A program made the position numbers and the translations under genes. The notes beneath the pieces were generated by a model. That model did no database searches, had not been told where the DNA came from, and saw only the letters and a program-made list of their open reading frames with translations. 64,000 nt of DNA from Fomitopsis serialis. Taxonomy: Eukaryota; Basidiomycota; Agaricomycetes; Polyporales; Fomitopsidaceae. Shown here piece by piece: positions 45,690-56,160 of the stretch. The stretch covers positions 338,837 to 402,836 of the forward strand of contig NW_025954990.1 of NCBI RefSeq assembly GCF_022376445.1, given 5' to 3'. Position 1 is the stretch's first letter. Every line of letters starts with the position of its first letter.

Positions 45690-46445
45690 TTCTTGCCTTG
45701 ATTCACCAACGCGACCGGCTCCTGCTGATTCAGTTCAATCGAGCTCGCACACACCTTGTTCGCCTTACGAATCGCGATGTGTGGCGGCGGCAGCTGGTAC
45801 TACCTGTTCGCCATCTCGTCGAGTGCTACACGACCTGTGGGGTCGAGCACGATGCCAACACTGTTGTGACTCGTCGGGCGCTGATGTTCTCTGGCTGGGG
45901 CTCGGACCTGCCCTGGCAGCCCAATAACACTCCCAGGACGACTACCCAGCCGGCTTATGGACTTGCGCTCACCAGGGAACGACTGCTCGTAGTCGTGCGA
46001 AATCTCCTCCACGGGCAAATTTCGATGGACCTACATTTGACGGCGGGAGCATGTGCTTCGGGTACGGGTTTGGCGACGTCGAACGCCAGTCGGACGCTGG
46101 CAGCGCGCCGGCGACGATCTCCGCGGAGCGACGATAGTCGACCGAGTTCCTGCGACCACTCCGGCTCGATCCGTCTGGCGGCGGCGACAGCTTGTTCGCC
46201 GTGGCGTCCCGCTTCGTTGGCGACGGGCTGGAATTCGGATACGCGCCCTGTGGCTGGTACTGACTCTGCCGCCGTGTGCTGCGTCTTCCTGTTTGAGCGC
46301 GACCATCTGCTGGGCGAGCGGATCGTCGTCTTGCCCGACGTCGAGCGGCGCGGCTATTTTGCTGCAGCCCCTCTGTCTTCGCGGGTCGCGTGAGGGATCC
46401 ACAGGATAAGCCCGCTCGCCGATCTTCAGCATCGTCTCTGCAGTG
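45690..46445 (-). pseudogene. Captured fragment resembling the linker of a Cdc15/Imp2-type F-BAR protein
   Basis: Reverse-strand reading gives an acceptor CTGCAG, then ETMLKIGERAYPVDPSRDP, VGQDDDPLAQQMVALKQEDA, a Ser/Pro-rich disordered part (NKLSPPPDGSSRSGRRNSVD), an intron, SHDYEQSFPGERKSISRLGS and VGIVLDPTGRVALDEMANR. The MLKIGERAYPVDPS and GI.LDP.GRVA..MA signatures are what I remember from the region between the F-BAR and SH3 domains of fungal cytokinesis scaffolds; that identity needs a search. Several frame breaks are present. It lies in sense orientation within the element, downstream of the element's own GTAAGT donor. Confidence 0.6.
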
Positions 46446-46650
46446 GGGTCAACGGGCGGGCGAACACAGACGGGCGAGCAAGTGCAGAGATGGGCGAGCA
46501 AGTGCAGAGACGGGTGAGCAAATGTAGTGACGGGTAAGTGAGTGTAGAGACAGGCGGGTGAGCATAGAGAGATGGGTGGGCGAGTGTAGAGACGGGCGGG
46601 CGAGCATAGAGAGATGGGCGAACAAAGAAATGGGCAAGCGAAGAAATGGG
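46440..46650 (-). repeat. GACGGGCGAGCAAGTGCAGA-type minisatellite
   Basis: About ten units of 20-24 bp (GACGGGCGAGCAAGTGCAGA and variants with GTGTAGA or ATAGAGA) lie between the conserved arm and the captured fragment of element 2. Confidence 0.75.
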
Positions 46651-47463
46651 CAGGGGTGCACAAACACTTACGGGACGCAGATCGCGTTGCTCGGCGCGCC
46701 AGCGATCCTTACAACGACGTTCACGGGTCTCGCGCGAATCATGCCAACGGATGGATGAGCGGGTCGGTGAGCGGGCGCCGGGTGAGTCAACCAGTTAGGG
46801 AACGAACGGGCAAGTGGGCAGTCAGCTAAGGTGTGAATGAGACATGCGGGCAGGATGCCAGGCGAGCAAGAAGGTGTGCGGTCAGGCACTTGAAGAAGGC
46901 GCGTGGCAAGTCACAAAGATGCGTGGGCGAGCGAAAGACGCGTAAGCGAATGAGACGTGCAATACACTGGCAGGAGGGCGAACGGGCGGACAAGTGTGTA
47001 GTCAGGTGGAGAAGTGAGCAGGTAAGCGCAAGGCCGCCACGGCAGGCGGGCAGTAGACAAGCAGCGGGCAATTGAACAAGCTAGGTGATGGTGGTGGTAA
47101 GAGCCTGAGAGAGAGGGGCGAGGGCAGGAAGACGACGACGACGGCCGTCGCTGCAATGAGATTACGTCATACCAGAGTGGGCGGGAATATCACTGCTATA
47201 AGTAATGCGCATCGCGCGGTGCGACCGTAAGTGCTTAACGCAAGGGGGCAGACTCGACAGCGGTATCGTTAGGCTACAGCCCCAAGTCAGAAGCAAAAGA
47301 CACTAAGCTCTAATGATATTATGAGTTAACTCGTGGAGAAGCTGTCATTTAGTGACTTTACTGTAAGCCGTCAGCAGCTCGGAGCAGATTCGAGCAGATT
47401 CCGACGACGCGCGCAGCTCAGAGCAGCTCCGGGCATCTCCCAGCAGATGCGCTTTTCATCGGG

Positions 47464-47470
47464 GTTGAAG
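47464..47470 (-). repeat. 7-bp target-site duplication, right (element 2)
   Basis: GTTGAAG is identical to 45168-45174. Confidence 0.75.
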
Positions 47471-50193
47471 TTGCACACACGCATCCCCGTGACGCATCAC
47501 GCGTGACGACTTGTGACAACTGGACTTCGGACGCCCTGGCCCGGCGGTGCCCGCCTTTGAAACGCTCATCCTTACCCGCTCTTAAGTTGCGCTCCTATCT
47601 ATCTGGCTACTGGACAGTGGACGTCTCATAGGCACAGTATACTTCTCTACAGGCACTGGTCTGTCTGAAATTTCCGCCGCCTGGAGCCGACTCGCAGGAA
47701 GAGGGCCCGAGAGCCACCTCGGCTCAATGTCTACGAACGGAATCATACGCGTATACCTCTCTATGTCTCCATATGACACTCGTCGTGCGAGGCATTAATG
47801 TCACGATGTACAGACTAGCCATCTTGGCGGATGACGGCCTTCTGTCGACCACTCCGTATCTGCCTCTCAACGTGGTGTTGAGCCAACCTGAAGTCCTTCA
47901 TCTGCACTCTGACGTGAGGCGAAGAACCGAATCTCGGCGTGGATTGTGTTTGACCCCGACGAGGTCAAGTCGGGTTAGAAGAACCTTTGGTCAGCAAGCT
48001 CAAATCCGAATGGGTGGCGTGAGCCTTACAGACGAGGACGATGGATCACTTATCGACGGGACGTGGTCGTGGGCGGCGTTTGAATGGGCTTCGACGGACG
48101 TCTCTCTCAACGCGAATCCGGAATCGCGCTGAAGGAGACTCCGAAGAGCATTCAAGTTTGAGCAAGTACAGGCAGGCGACTGTCATTTGACTGTCTCGAG
48201 CGTCGAGTAACTATTTGCATAGTTTTGGACGTATGTCTTCGTCGTCATTATGTATACCATTTTAGACTGTTAATCATATCCACTAGGGAACTCCGCGCTT
48301 GTGATGCTCTCGGATTTCGAGCGGTGACGGATCCCGGGACCCCACTCTGGCTATCCCAAATCGGACGAGCATGCGCGAAGAAGACACCCCGCCCCAAGAG
48401 CCGCGCCTTATCTGCGGATCTCTAGTCAGCTGTCTAGACGGTACGCACCCCAGATCTCCTCCACGGAGCGCGATATCGATATAAGAGCTGGCCACGACGG
48501 TGAGGGAACTTCCCTCTCGGACTCTTCCCATGCTGCATGAAGTTCCAGCAGAACTTTGCGCTACTTTGACTGTGCATATGCGCGGGTGCGTTTCCGGAAC
48601 TCGGTGGGCAGCGGATTGGTAGGCCTATCGGTCTTTGGGGCGTCAGCGTGCTACTGCTTCCAGCTGCGGGCCCTAGTCTAGGTTTTCTCTGCGCCGTGTA
48701 CTGGGTTCAGCTTGGCTGTCTGTGAATCGGTACTGTGTCTCGCCCCGGGAGGAAGGATCGTGACGCCGCGTATGTTCTGTTCGGCCGAAGCAAACTTTCG
48801 AGGGTGTCCACTTCGCGGGCCAGACAAATGCTCCGAGACGAAGGGCAATCGAGATGCGGTCCTCTGGCTCGGACGATTGCAGGTGGTGTCGGCCCTATCG
48901 CACGTCGCGCACCGACATTATTGGTTTATCAGGTGAGCAGTGCACCAGGCTACCATGACGGCAATGACATGCTCACGTCGATCCAAGGTCTTTCCGCATC
49001 TGTAACCGGCATGAACGAAGGCACGCGGTTTTGTGAGTACGGGAGTGATCAGCTGCCCGCACCGGCCGTACCGAAAAGGCAGCGCGCCATGGAGATTCAC
49101 TTCGTCACGGCATTACGTCTTCCGTTTGCACAGGCGTTGCCATGTGCGTCCTTCAGGTAAGTCTTTGCCTTCCTTGACCTCACCGTTACACACGTCCTGA
49201 CTACGTCCGCGCAGGCTGGTGCGGGGCTGCACACATGGGTTGTGGTGTATTCCTACCTTTGTATGGGCCGTGTACCGTAGCAATACATGCTTGTACTCGT
49301 GCATGACATCGTTGACTGCGTGCGTAAGACGGTGCCGCGAACAATTCTGCGCAATTCGCGGCCGTGTGGTGAGTTCTTATTACGATGTCTCTTCACTTAT
49401 CATACAAACGCCGTCCAGACTCCCAATTGTGGCCGAGATCATCAGTATGGAAGGCTAACCTTGGCGAATACAGCCTCCAGGGCCACCCATCAAGCTACGC
49501 TATCGGATTGATATCGAGGACGTGCAAAGAAGCTATATGTTACGAACTGCACGGGCGACGAAACTCCCATTGGGCGACATTAAGTAGGTTCGCTCCTGCG
49601 GCAGCTTGCAAGATGAAGCACACCTATGATTGTCGGGAAGGAGAGTACGTACAGCACGCTGTTTTGTGGACTGTGTCACTTGATTCCGCCCGTTTTTCTA
49701 GACTGAAGTGCGCTCAGGCTGAACCTATGTACGCGCCAGACGTGACCTCGGGGGAACTCGGATTTGCACCAAACCGCGGGTGGACTCAATAATGACCGCG
49801 AGCGTGGACAGGCGTGGACAGGGGCGTCATGCTGATGTCAAGCATGGTCGAGAAGGGTCTGCAGCTGCGTCCCATGGCCCCTTCGCCCGTTGCGCCGAGC
49901 GTTCGAGTCGGTTCGCCCGCTGGTCCCGGCAACTTCCGAGGCACCTGGACCGACGCACCAGTGCGGGGCTTGCCTTTCGCGGCGCACCCGTCCAGTTTTC
50001 AGCCTCCCCGCATTCGGACGGATCGATGTGCGCGTGCTCGACCGTCTTGCGCAGGTACAAATCCATGTCCAGGCGTGCAGGCTGGGGCCCCGCACCTGTT
50101 GCACCTCCCCGCATTGCCCGTTCGCGACCACGCTGCCCCTGTCTCTGAGCCTCCTGGCTTCACGCGCACTGGCACTCGCTGCAAGCACCAGCA
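47471..50193. other. 2.7-kb stretch without a recognisable gene
   Basis: A 119-codon plus-strand frame (47773-48132) and a series of short frames at 48710-49790 have no domain, signal peptide or convincing splice pattern. The last 400 bp are GC-rich and precede the esterase. Confidence 0.4.
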
Positions 50194-52407
50194 ATGATTG
50201 CGAAGGTTCCTGCGTTGGACTTGGAAGAGCCTGTCGTCCTCCATGAGGACCTCGCGACGACATTCACCGGAGTCGTCCATCCCGTTTCCACTGCTGAGGC
50301 GCCCGTGCACCAGTATCGCGGGATCCAGTACGCTAGCATACCTGCGCGCTTCCGTCAGTCGAGGTTAAACACCATCTACCCTCTCCTGACGGATGCCAGT
50401 CACTACGGGTGAGTTCAAGATGGCTGTGTGGGCGAGCCGTACGCTGATTCTGGTCTGCTTTAGTCCTATCTGCCCGCAGCCAAGACATCCAGGCGCGGAC
50501 GCACAACTCTTTGGCATATCTGAGGACAACATCCCTGTCCAAGTCCTCAAACAAAATGAACTCGATTGTCTAAACCTTAATATAACCTGTCCTGGCGACG
50601 CGACCCCAGAGTCGCGTCTGCCTGTCATGCTTTGGATACACGGGTACGTGCACGCGACTTAACCTACCTTACGCCTTCTCATCGTCTTGCAGGGGCGGAA
50701 CCCGTGGCTCGGGTTCAAAATGGGTCTACGACGGCGGCGCCTTCGTGCAAAAGAGCATGCTCATTGGCAAGCCAGTGATCATGGTCACCTTCAAGTGTGT
50801 ACAGTCCTTCCCCTCTGTATTGCAGGTGTTCATGTGATCTCGCAGCTATCGGCTTGGTCTGCTAGGCTTCGCTGCCAGCCCTGCTCTGCGCGAGGACAAC
50901 AAGGCCGCAGGCGACGAGGGCGTCGGTAACTACGGTACGCATGTCTCTGTTCATCGTCATGCATAGCGACCCCGCGTCTGACATCATTCATTCAAAAGGC
51001 CTCCGTGACCAGCGCCGAGCGCTAGAGTGGGTTTACCACTTCATCTCAGCATTCGGCGGCGATCCCTCGAATATCACGCTCTTCGGCGAGTCAACAGGCG
51101 CCGCCGACATTCTCTGCCACCTCCATTCTGCCGCAAACGAAAAGCAGCCTCTCTTCCGGCGCGCCATCGTTCAGAGCGCCAACATGGATCTCGAGCTTCC
51201 GACCGTCCACACCGCGGGCTGGCACATGTCCAGATACATGGCCGCGTTGCACGTGCAGAGCGTCGACGAGCTCCGCGCCCTAGAAGCGGAGAAGCTCGTC
51301 GCGCTCGGTGGGAGCGTGCGCGCCGTCGACGACGGCGTGTTCTTCCACAAACACTTCTCGGGCTCTCTCGTCCCTGAGGCTGAGCAGCCAGCAGAACACC
51401 GACGCGGCCGACCGCACCATCCCCCACACAGTTACACCCACAATCACCTACGCCTCCCCTCCCGTTCTCGATCGCGTGCGCGTCACACGCCCGTGTCGGC
51501 GCACCACCAGCCGCTCCTCATCGGCGACTGCAGCGACGAGGCGCTCCTCTGGGCGCGCCCCGCCTCAAATTGGTCCGCGACGGCGCTCGAGCGGCGCGTG
51601 CGCGCGGTCTGCCAGTCGCTCACGAAGGCGAGCGCGCTCCTCCGCGCGTACGACATCCACCCGCACGCGCCGCCAGAGGAACTGCACGCGCGCGTGCTCG
51701 AGCTCATCAACGACGCGCGCTTCGCGTGGCCGACGGAATGCGTCGCTGCGCATGCGCGACGCGAGCGTGGCGGGCGCGGCGTGTACCGCTACGTGTTTGA
51801 CCAGGAAGGACCCGGGCGCGCGGTCCCGCATCATGCAGTGGATCTGGTGTATCTCTTCGATAATGTCCCGTTGCCGACAGTCGCGTCGCAGAGCCCTGCG
51901 CAGCTCATGCCGGAGCACTTTGACTCGGACTCCGACGACGAAGACTCCCCGAGGCAGCTCTGCGGCGAGCATGCCTACATCGAAGTCCACGAGCACGTCG
52001 CCGTACACGGCCACGCGCTCGCGCCGTGCCTCGCGAGCCTGAGCGCGCTCACGCTCGACGCGGAGACGGACAGTGGTGCGTCTGACTCGGACATGTCGAC
52101 CGACAGCGGGTTCGCGGACGACTGGGGCGTGCCCGTCGTGGACGACTACGCGTACTCGCGCGTGCGCGACGCGATGCAGGCGCGCTGGCTCGCATTCGCG
52201 TGGGGCGAGGCGCCGTGGGCGGAGGATAAAGTGTTTGTGTTCGGACCCGAGGGCGAGACGGGCGAGCGGTCGATGAGCATTTTCGAGGGACGGAGGAGGG
52301 CGAGGGTGTGGAGGGAGGTGTTGGAGCCGCTCGGGATGCAGCTCGTGCAGAAGGTCGGCGCGGAGCTTGCGAATGGCCCGGTGGTGCCGGTGAGGGGGCA
52401 CTGGTGA
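50194..52407 (+). CDS. Type-B carboxylesterase/lipase family protein
   Basis: Five exons (50194-50408, 50464-50643, 50693-50794, 50846-50934, 50999-52407) give 664 residues in frame. Alpha/beta-hydrolase landmarks are YRGIQYASIPARF, LDCLNLNITCP, the oxyanion-hole HGGG (about 132, assembled across an intron), GVGNYGLRDQRRALEWV, the nucleophile elbow GESTGA (Ser at about 227) and HHAVDLVYLFDN (candidate catalytic His). It is longer than the usual 500-560 residues because of a His/Arg/Ser-rich insert after SLVPE and an acidic insert (DSDSDDEDS ... SGASDSDMSTDSG). No signal peptide is seen, so it is probably intracellular. The substrate is not predictable. A decayed fragment of the same gene type lies at 55685. 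Confidence 0.88.
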
Positions 52408-53296
52408 TGAGTGGCCGGTGGTTATTACACCGACGGTTTATGCGTTTGGATCTCTTTGACTTCTAGGGTTTCTTCAATTGGGCTCATCGTTGTGTTGGCA
52501 TGCATCATCTTACACTCACATCATATCGTCTATGTATTCCACGATCTCTGCATGGACATGTCCGTAACATCCACAATAATGTACTCGCATGTAACATATA
52601 CGTGTATCTAGTAGTGTAATGCAACTCGGTTCTGATTAAACTTCCAAAGATGCTTGTTTCCGGTGTATATATAAGTAGTTGAGGATTGTGCCGTGCCCTC
52701 GGCTTTCAAACTCCGGCGGGTGCCATTGACCGCCACCGCGGTCGACCCGTGTATTATACAGTTCAAGTTGCCTGCATTCCGACCTTCTCCCACAATGATT
52801 GCATCGGCTCACTAGTAGGCATGAGCTACTAGTGTAGCGCTTGCTTATATGTGGCCGAAACTGTAGAAGGGCTGAGGTGCGATCATGAACAAATTCAGGC
52901 TGCAATCACCGTGTACGTATACCTACTCATTTCGAAGAGTGCAGGAAGGCAGTTTCCGGACTCCGTTGCATGTGGGCCGGTACTAGACCAGTCGGTCAGA
53001 GAGCCGCTCCGAGTCTGATCCCACGCGCAGATAGCATGGGTACCACAAGCGTTAAGTATTAGCGGGGTACTCGACTGACAGTACTGCCACGCCGCTGTCT
53101 CTCCCTCATACGTCCCCAGACAGGTACGTCTCATTCGATACTCCTGTAAATTGGGGATGCTCGATACTCATGCCAGCCTGGCAGTGGATGTTATACTAGA
53201 TGATGTCGGACCTTGACGTCAGTTCAGCACCGGTACAGGCTCTCAGTGGAGTTGGTCTGTCCTTCAATTTCGGCGCAAACGTTGCTCATTGCTTGA
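52408..53296. other. Intergenic region between esterase and F-box gene I
   Basis: No supported coding sequence. The missing first exon of the following F-box gene may be near 53150-53296. Confidence 0.45.
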
Positions 53297-54860
53297 TCAG
53301 ATCCATCCGACGCTCCCATCCATGCCTTTGGCACAGACGTCGAAACGGTACCCCGCATACTGTATGGCGCAAATAATGACCGCCACGGAGATCGTGATGA
53401 TGGTGAAGATCACTGTCATCTTCACGCGACCAGACAAATCAGCAAAGAACGGTCTCTCCAAGGCTCCTTGCCGCTGACCCTTTCTGATCGCATCCCAATC
53501 GAGACCTTCGAAAACATCATCGACTGGATGGAAAGCCACGCCCTGCTCGCCGCGGCATTAGTCAGTCGGGTCTGGCATCCTCGCGCCGTTCATAACCTCT
53601 ATCATACCGTGCGTCTCCAGTCACGCAAAGACTTCGACCTTCTGGTTCATCAGCTGCAAACGTCACCTCGCATCAAGCAGAGGTTATCAACCACTCGTGA
53701 ACTATGTGTTCATCGCGACTATCCTGATCTATTTCATCGCGACTATCGTCGAGCCTGCTTGGAGCAAGGCCTCGACTCCCTAAATCTGGATGTCCTGCCT
53801 ATTGTCTTTGCCAATTCACTGCCCGCTCTGCGAGTGCTCGACATCGCTGGGTTTTCGCATCCTCCCATGCACCCAACTTTCTACCTTGCATTGTCTCACT
53901 TCAAGCACGTTACATCGTTGCGGTTGCATGGCATCATGCTTAGAAACGTTACTCAGCTGCAACAGATCATCTGCGCGCTCCTGGGGCTGAAAGAAGTCGT
54001 TTTGGAACTCCTGATACCGATACATCAGTTCTCTGGTACACGATTCCGGACTCCATGTGAAACGCGACTCAAGCGACTCGAAGTCCATGCAGACCCGGCG
54101 GACTCAGATGAACTGATCACAAGCATACATCCATTCGATCCAATTATCACCTGGCTTGTAGACTCAGGAGTCTGCAGCTCCCTCTCCGAATTGGTGATAT
54201 CCCGGGTCTTCAGAGATGATCCCTACCCGGGCCCCTACCCGCGTTACCGCTACTGCTCGAACGGTCTTTTAGCCAAACAAGTTAATCGACTGCTCGAGAC
54301 GAGTGGGTCATCTCTGACCTCTTTTCGTGGTGATCAAAATGAATTCCGCTTCCGTGGTAAGTTCCCTCTACCGTCTTCGTTTGTCAACCGCCGGCGCTAA
54401 CTCTTGGACAATCCGAGACTCTCGATCTCCTTTCAGTCTAGTGCACAACACGACTTTAAGTCAATTGATATTGTACCTCTACCCTCGGGCTGGACGGAAG
54501 ACACGCGCGTGGCAATTGGCAAGCCAGCTGCATGCTATCCTTTACACCGTTCGGAGCCATGAGCTTCGTCACATCGCCATCCATCTCAGGGGCCTGAGCC
54601 CCGAGAACCTCAAGGAGCATGACCTCGCTGACACTCCGGCTTTGCGGAACTATCACGACGTCATGGAGAAGCCGTGCTTCCGCGCATTGACGGACGTCCA
54701 CGTCAAGTTAGAATTTACTTCTAGGCCTCATGCACATGACCTACTCTGCAACGATGCGCACAAACTGGACTACCTCGCGATGTTGACGAAGACCATATTC
54801 CGGCCGATGCTCTTACCGTGGCATGATCGTGGTATAGTCAGCATCGATTACGCGGGGTAG
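53297..54860 (+). CDS. F-box protein (family member I); first exon not resolved
   Basis: The frame is open from 53297 but has no ATG before the F-box. The start may lie in an upstream exon spliced to an acceptor at about 53300 (TTGATCAG). The F-box is LSDRIPIETFENIIDWM ... LLAAALVSRVWHPRAV. The body has LPALRVLDIAGF, MHPTFYLALSHFKHV, LQQIICALLGLKEVVLE and KQVNRLLETSGSSLTSF. The intron at 54357-54417 uses a weak acceptor (ATCCGAG): the stronger-looking CTTTCAG seven codons downstream would put a stop in frame, whereas CCGAG restores DSRSPFSLVHNTTL as in paralogues. Exon 2 ends with PWHDRGIVSIDY. The C-terminal domain is more diverged than in the other copies. Confidence 0.78.
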
Positions 54861-55684
54861 AGGATGCTCAGTCGCTCCGCACATAATCCTTGATAATGTG
54901 AGTGTACTCAATCTGTCCGCCTGACGCTGACTGAGTCTGCAATGGCTTGCGCAGGACGCATGGCTTATTACGCACAAACACCATCGTATACCATACCTAC
55001 ATCATCTTCACGCCCTCCCCGTCTATCGAAAATCAGACCAACGTGCTCCGGGAGCTACCGAATCCCCGTCGTGTCTATTATGCTGGTGTGCTCATATGCA
55101 AGTTACGTTGAATACTCTGCTTTATTCATGTCGCTCAATCCCCATAAGAGTGAGAGCGCAGAAATTCCCAACCCATTAGTGGTTTCCGTACCCAGATAGT
55201 GCTTGTATTCTTCGTCACGTCATGCCTTGTCGCATTTGCACTGCCTGACGTGTGAGGCTACGCGTTTCGGCACTGATCCACGCCAACGCGCTATTCGCAA
55301 CGACGAATGTGAACAAGGCGCCGCGATCCGGCTTTGAGTCTGCGCGAGTTCGTTCAGGCTCATTACGCCGTTCGAGGCCGAAAAGTAGCACAAGGCTACC
55401 CGTCTGCATGTGACGTGGGCTCAGCCGGTGAAGTGGATATACAACTGGTCGGCAGCTGGGAAGGAAGGGTAGGAAGCACAACCTTTAACAAGAGTGCTAA
55501 GCTAACGAAAAACTTAGCATCGCGAAGCGGGTAGAGCTAGCACGTACATTAAATTTATTGTTAGACGCGTCGCTGCCCATGCACGGTGTCAATGAGCCTG
55601 AGTGACGCGGCGTATACCCTTGTATGCCAATCCTTCCAGGGGTTAAGTAGAAGGGGGATTCCGAGTCGGGCTTCCCGTTGGTTG
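54861..55684. other. Gene-free stretch
   Basis: No supported gene. The right end approaches an esterase remnant and may contain further decayed esterase sequence that I could not align by eye. Confidence 0.4.
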
Positions 55685-55910
55685 GGACGTTGAAGTCCAC
55701 CGCACGAGCATACGCCGCGGTCCACGGCCACTCGGAAGCGCTGTCTCGCAAGCCTCAACGCGCTCACGTTCCACGCAGAGACAGACAGTCGCGCGTCGGA
55801 TTCGGTTATGTCGACGTCGATGTACTGCTGATTTATATATCTGCAACCGGGTGGGCCCACCCTGGTCCGTTATGCGTACTCGCATTGGCTCGTGTTCGCG
55901 TATGCTGTGG
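55685..55910 (+). pseudogene. Decayed C-terminal fragment of a type-B carboxylesterase
   Basis: The DNA aligns with 51978-52200 of the intact esterase. Shared blocks are GAAGTCCAC.GCACG, GTCCACGGCCAC against GTACACGGCCACGC, CTCAACGCGCTCACG against CTGAGCGCGCTCACG, GCAGAGACAGACAGT against GCGGAGACGGACAGT, and GCGTACTCGC. Reading frames are broken and flanking esterase sequence is absent, so it is a relic of a duplicated copy. Confidence 0.65.
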
Positions 55911-56160
55911 CACGTATCATCAATCGCGTTTTGGTCTCAGGTTGAACCCTGTAAAGCAAAATCATAGGTTAGCAGCACATGATGGGAGCACGCATACCGT
56001 TGGCATTGACTCCGTGTAAGTCTTGTAGGAGTTCACGACCACGGGAAGACTTCAAATGACAATCGCATGGCTTGGGGCTCGAGAAGTAAACGATCTGCAT
56101 TGTTATGCAGCATCCGGACGTCGTTGTATACACAATGCACATAATGTATCAGACCCAGCG

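Larger units (their letters stand above)
45175..47463 (-). mobile_element. Non-autonomous TIR DNA transposon with captured host gene (element 2, 2289 bp)
   Basis: This is the same family as element 1, in inverted orientation. In element orientation the left end is CCCGATGAAAAGCGCATC and the far end, reverse-complemented, is CCCAGTGGAAATCAGACC. Both arms align with element 1: the GACGGCTTACAGTAAAGTCA region, the pyrimidine-rich arm, the short conserved exon-like stretch ending ...ICVP|GTAAGT, the GTATGCAGG units and the terminal GAGCTGCTC cluster. The captured interior is entirely different. There is no transposase. The flanking 7-bp repeat (CTTCAAC in element orientation) differs by one base from that of element 1, while both copies agree within each element. 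Confidence 0.82.

Noticed and set aside
51565..52401. A 278-codon minus-strand frame opposite the esterase
   Set aside because: It is antisense to conserved esterase exon 5 and is explained by its high GC content.
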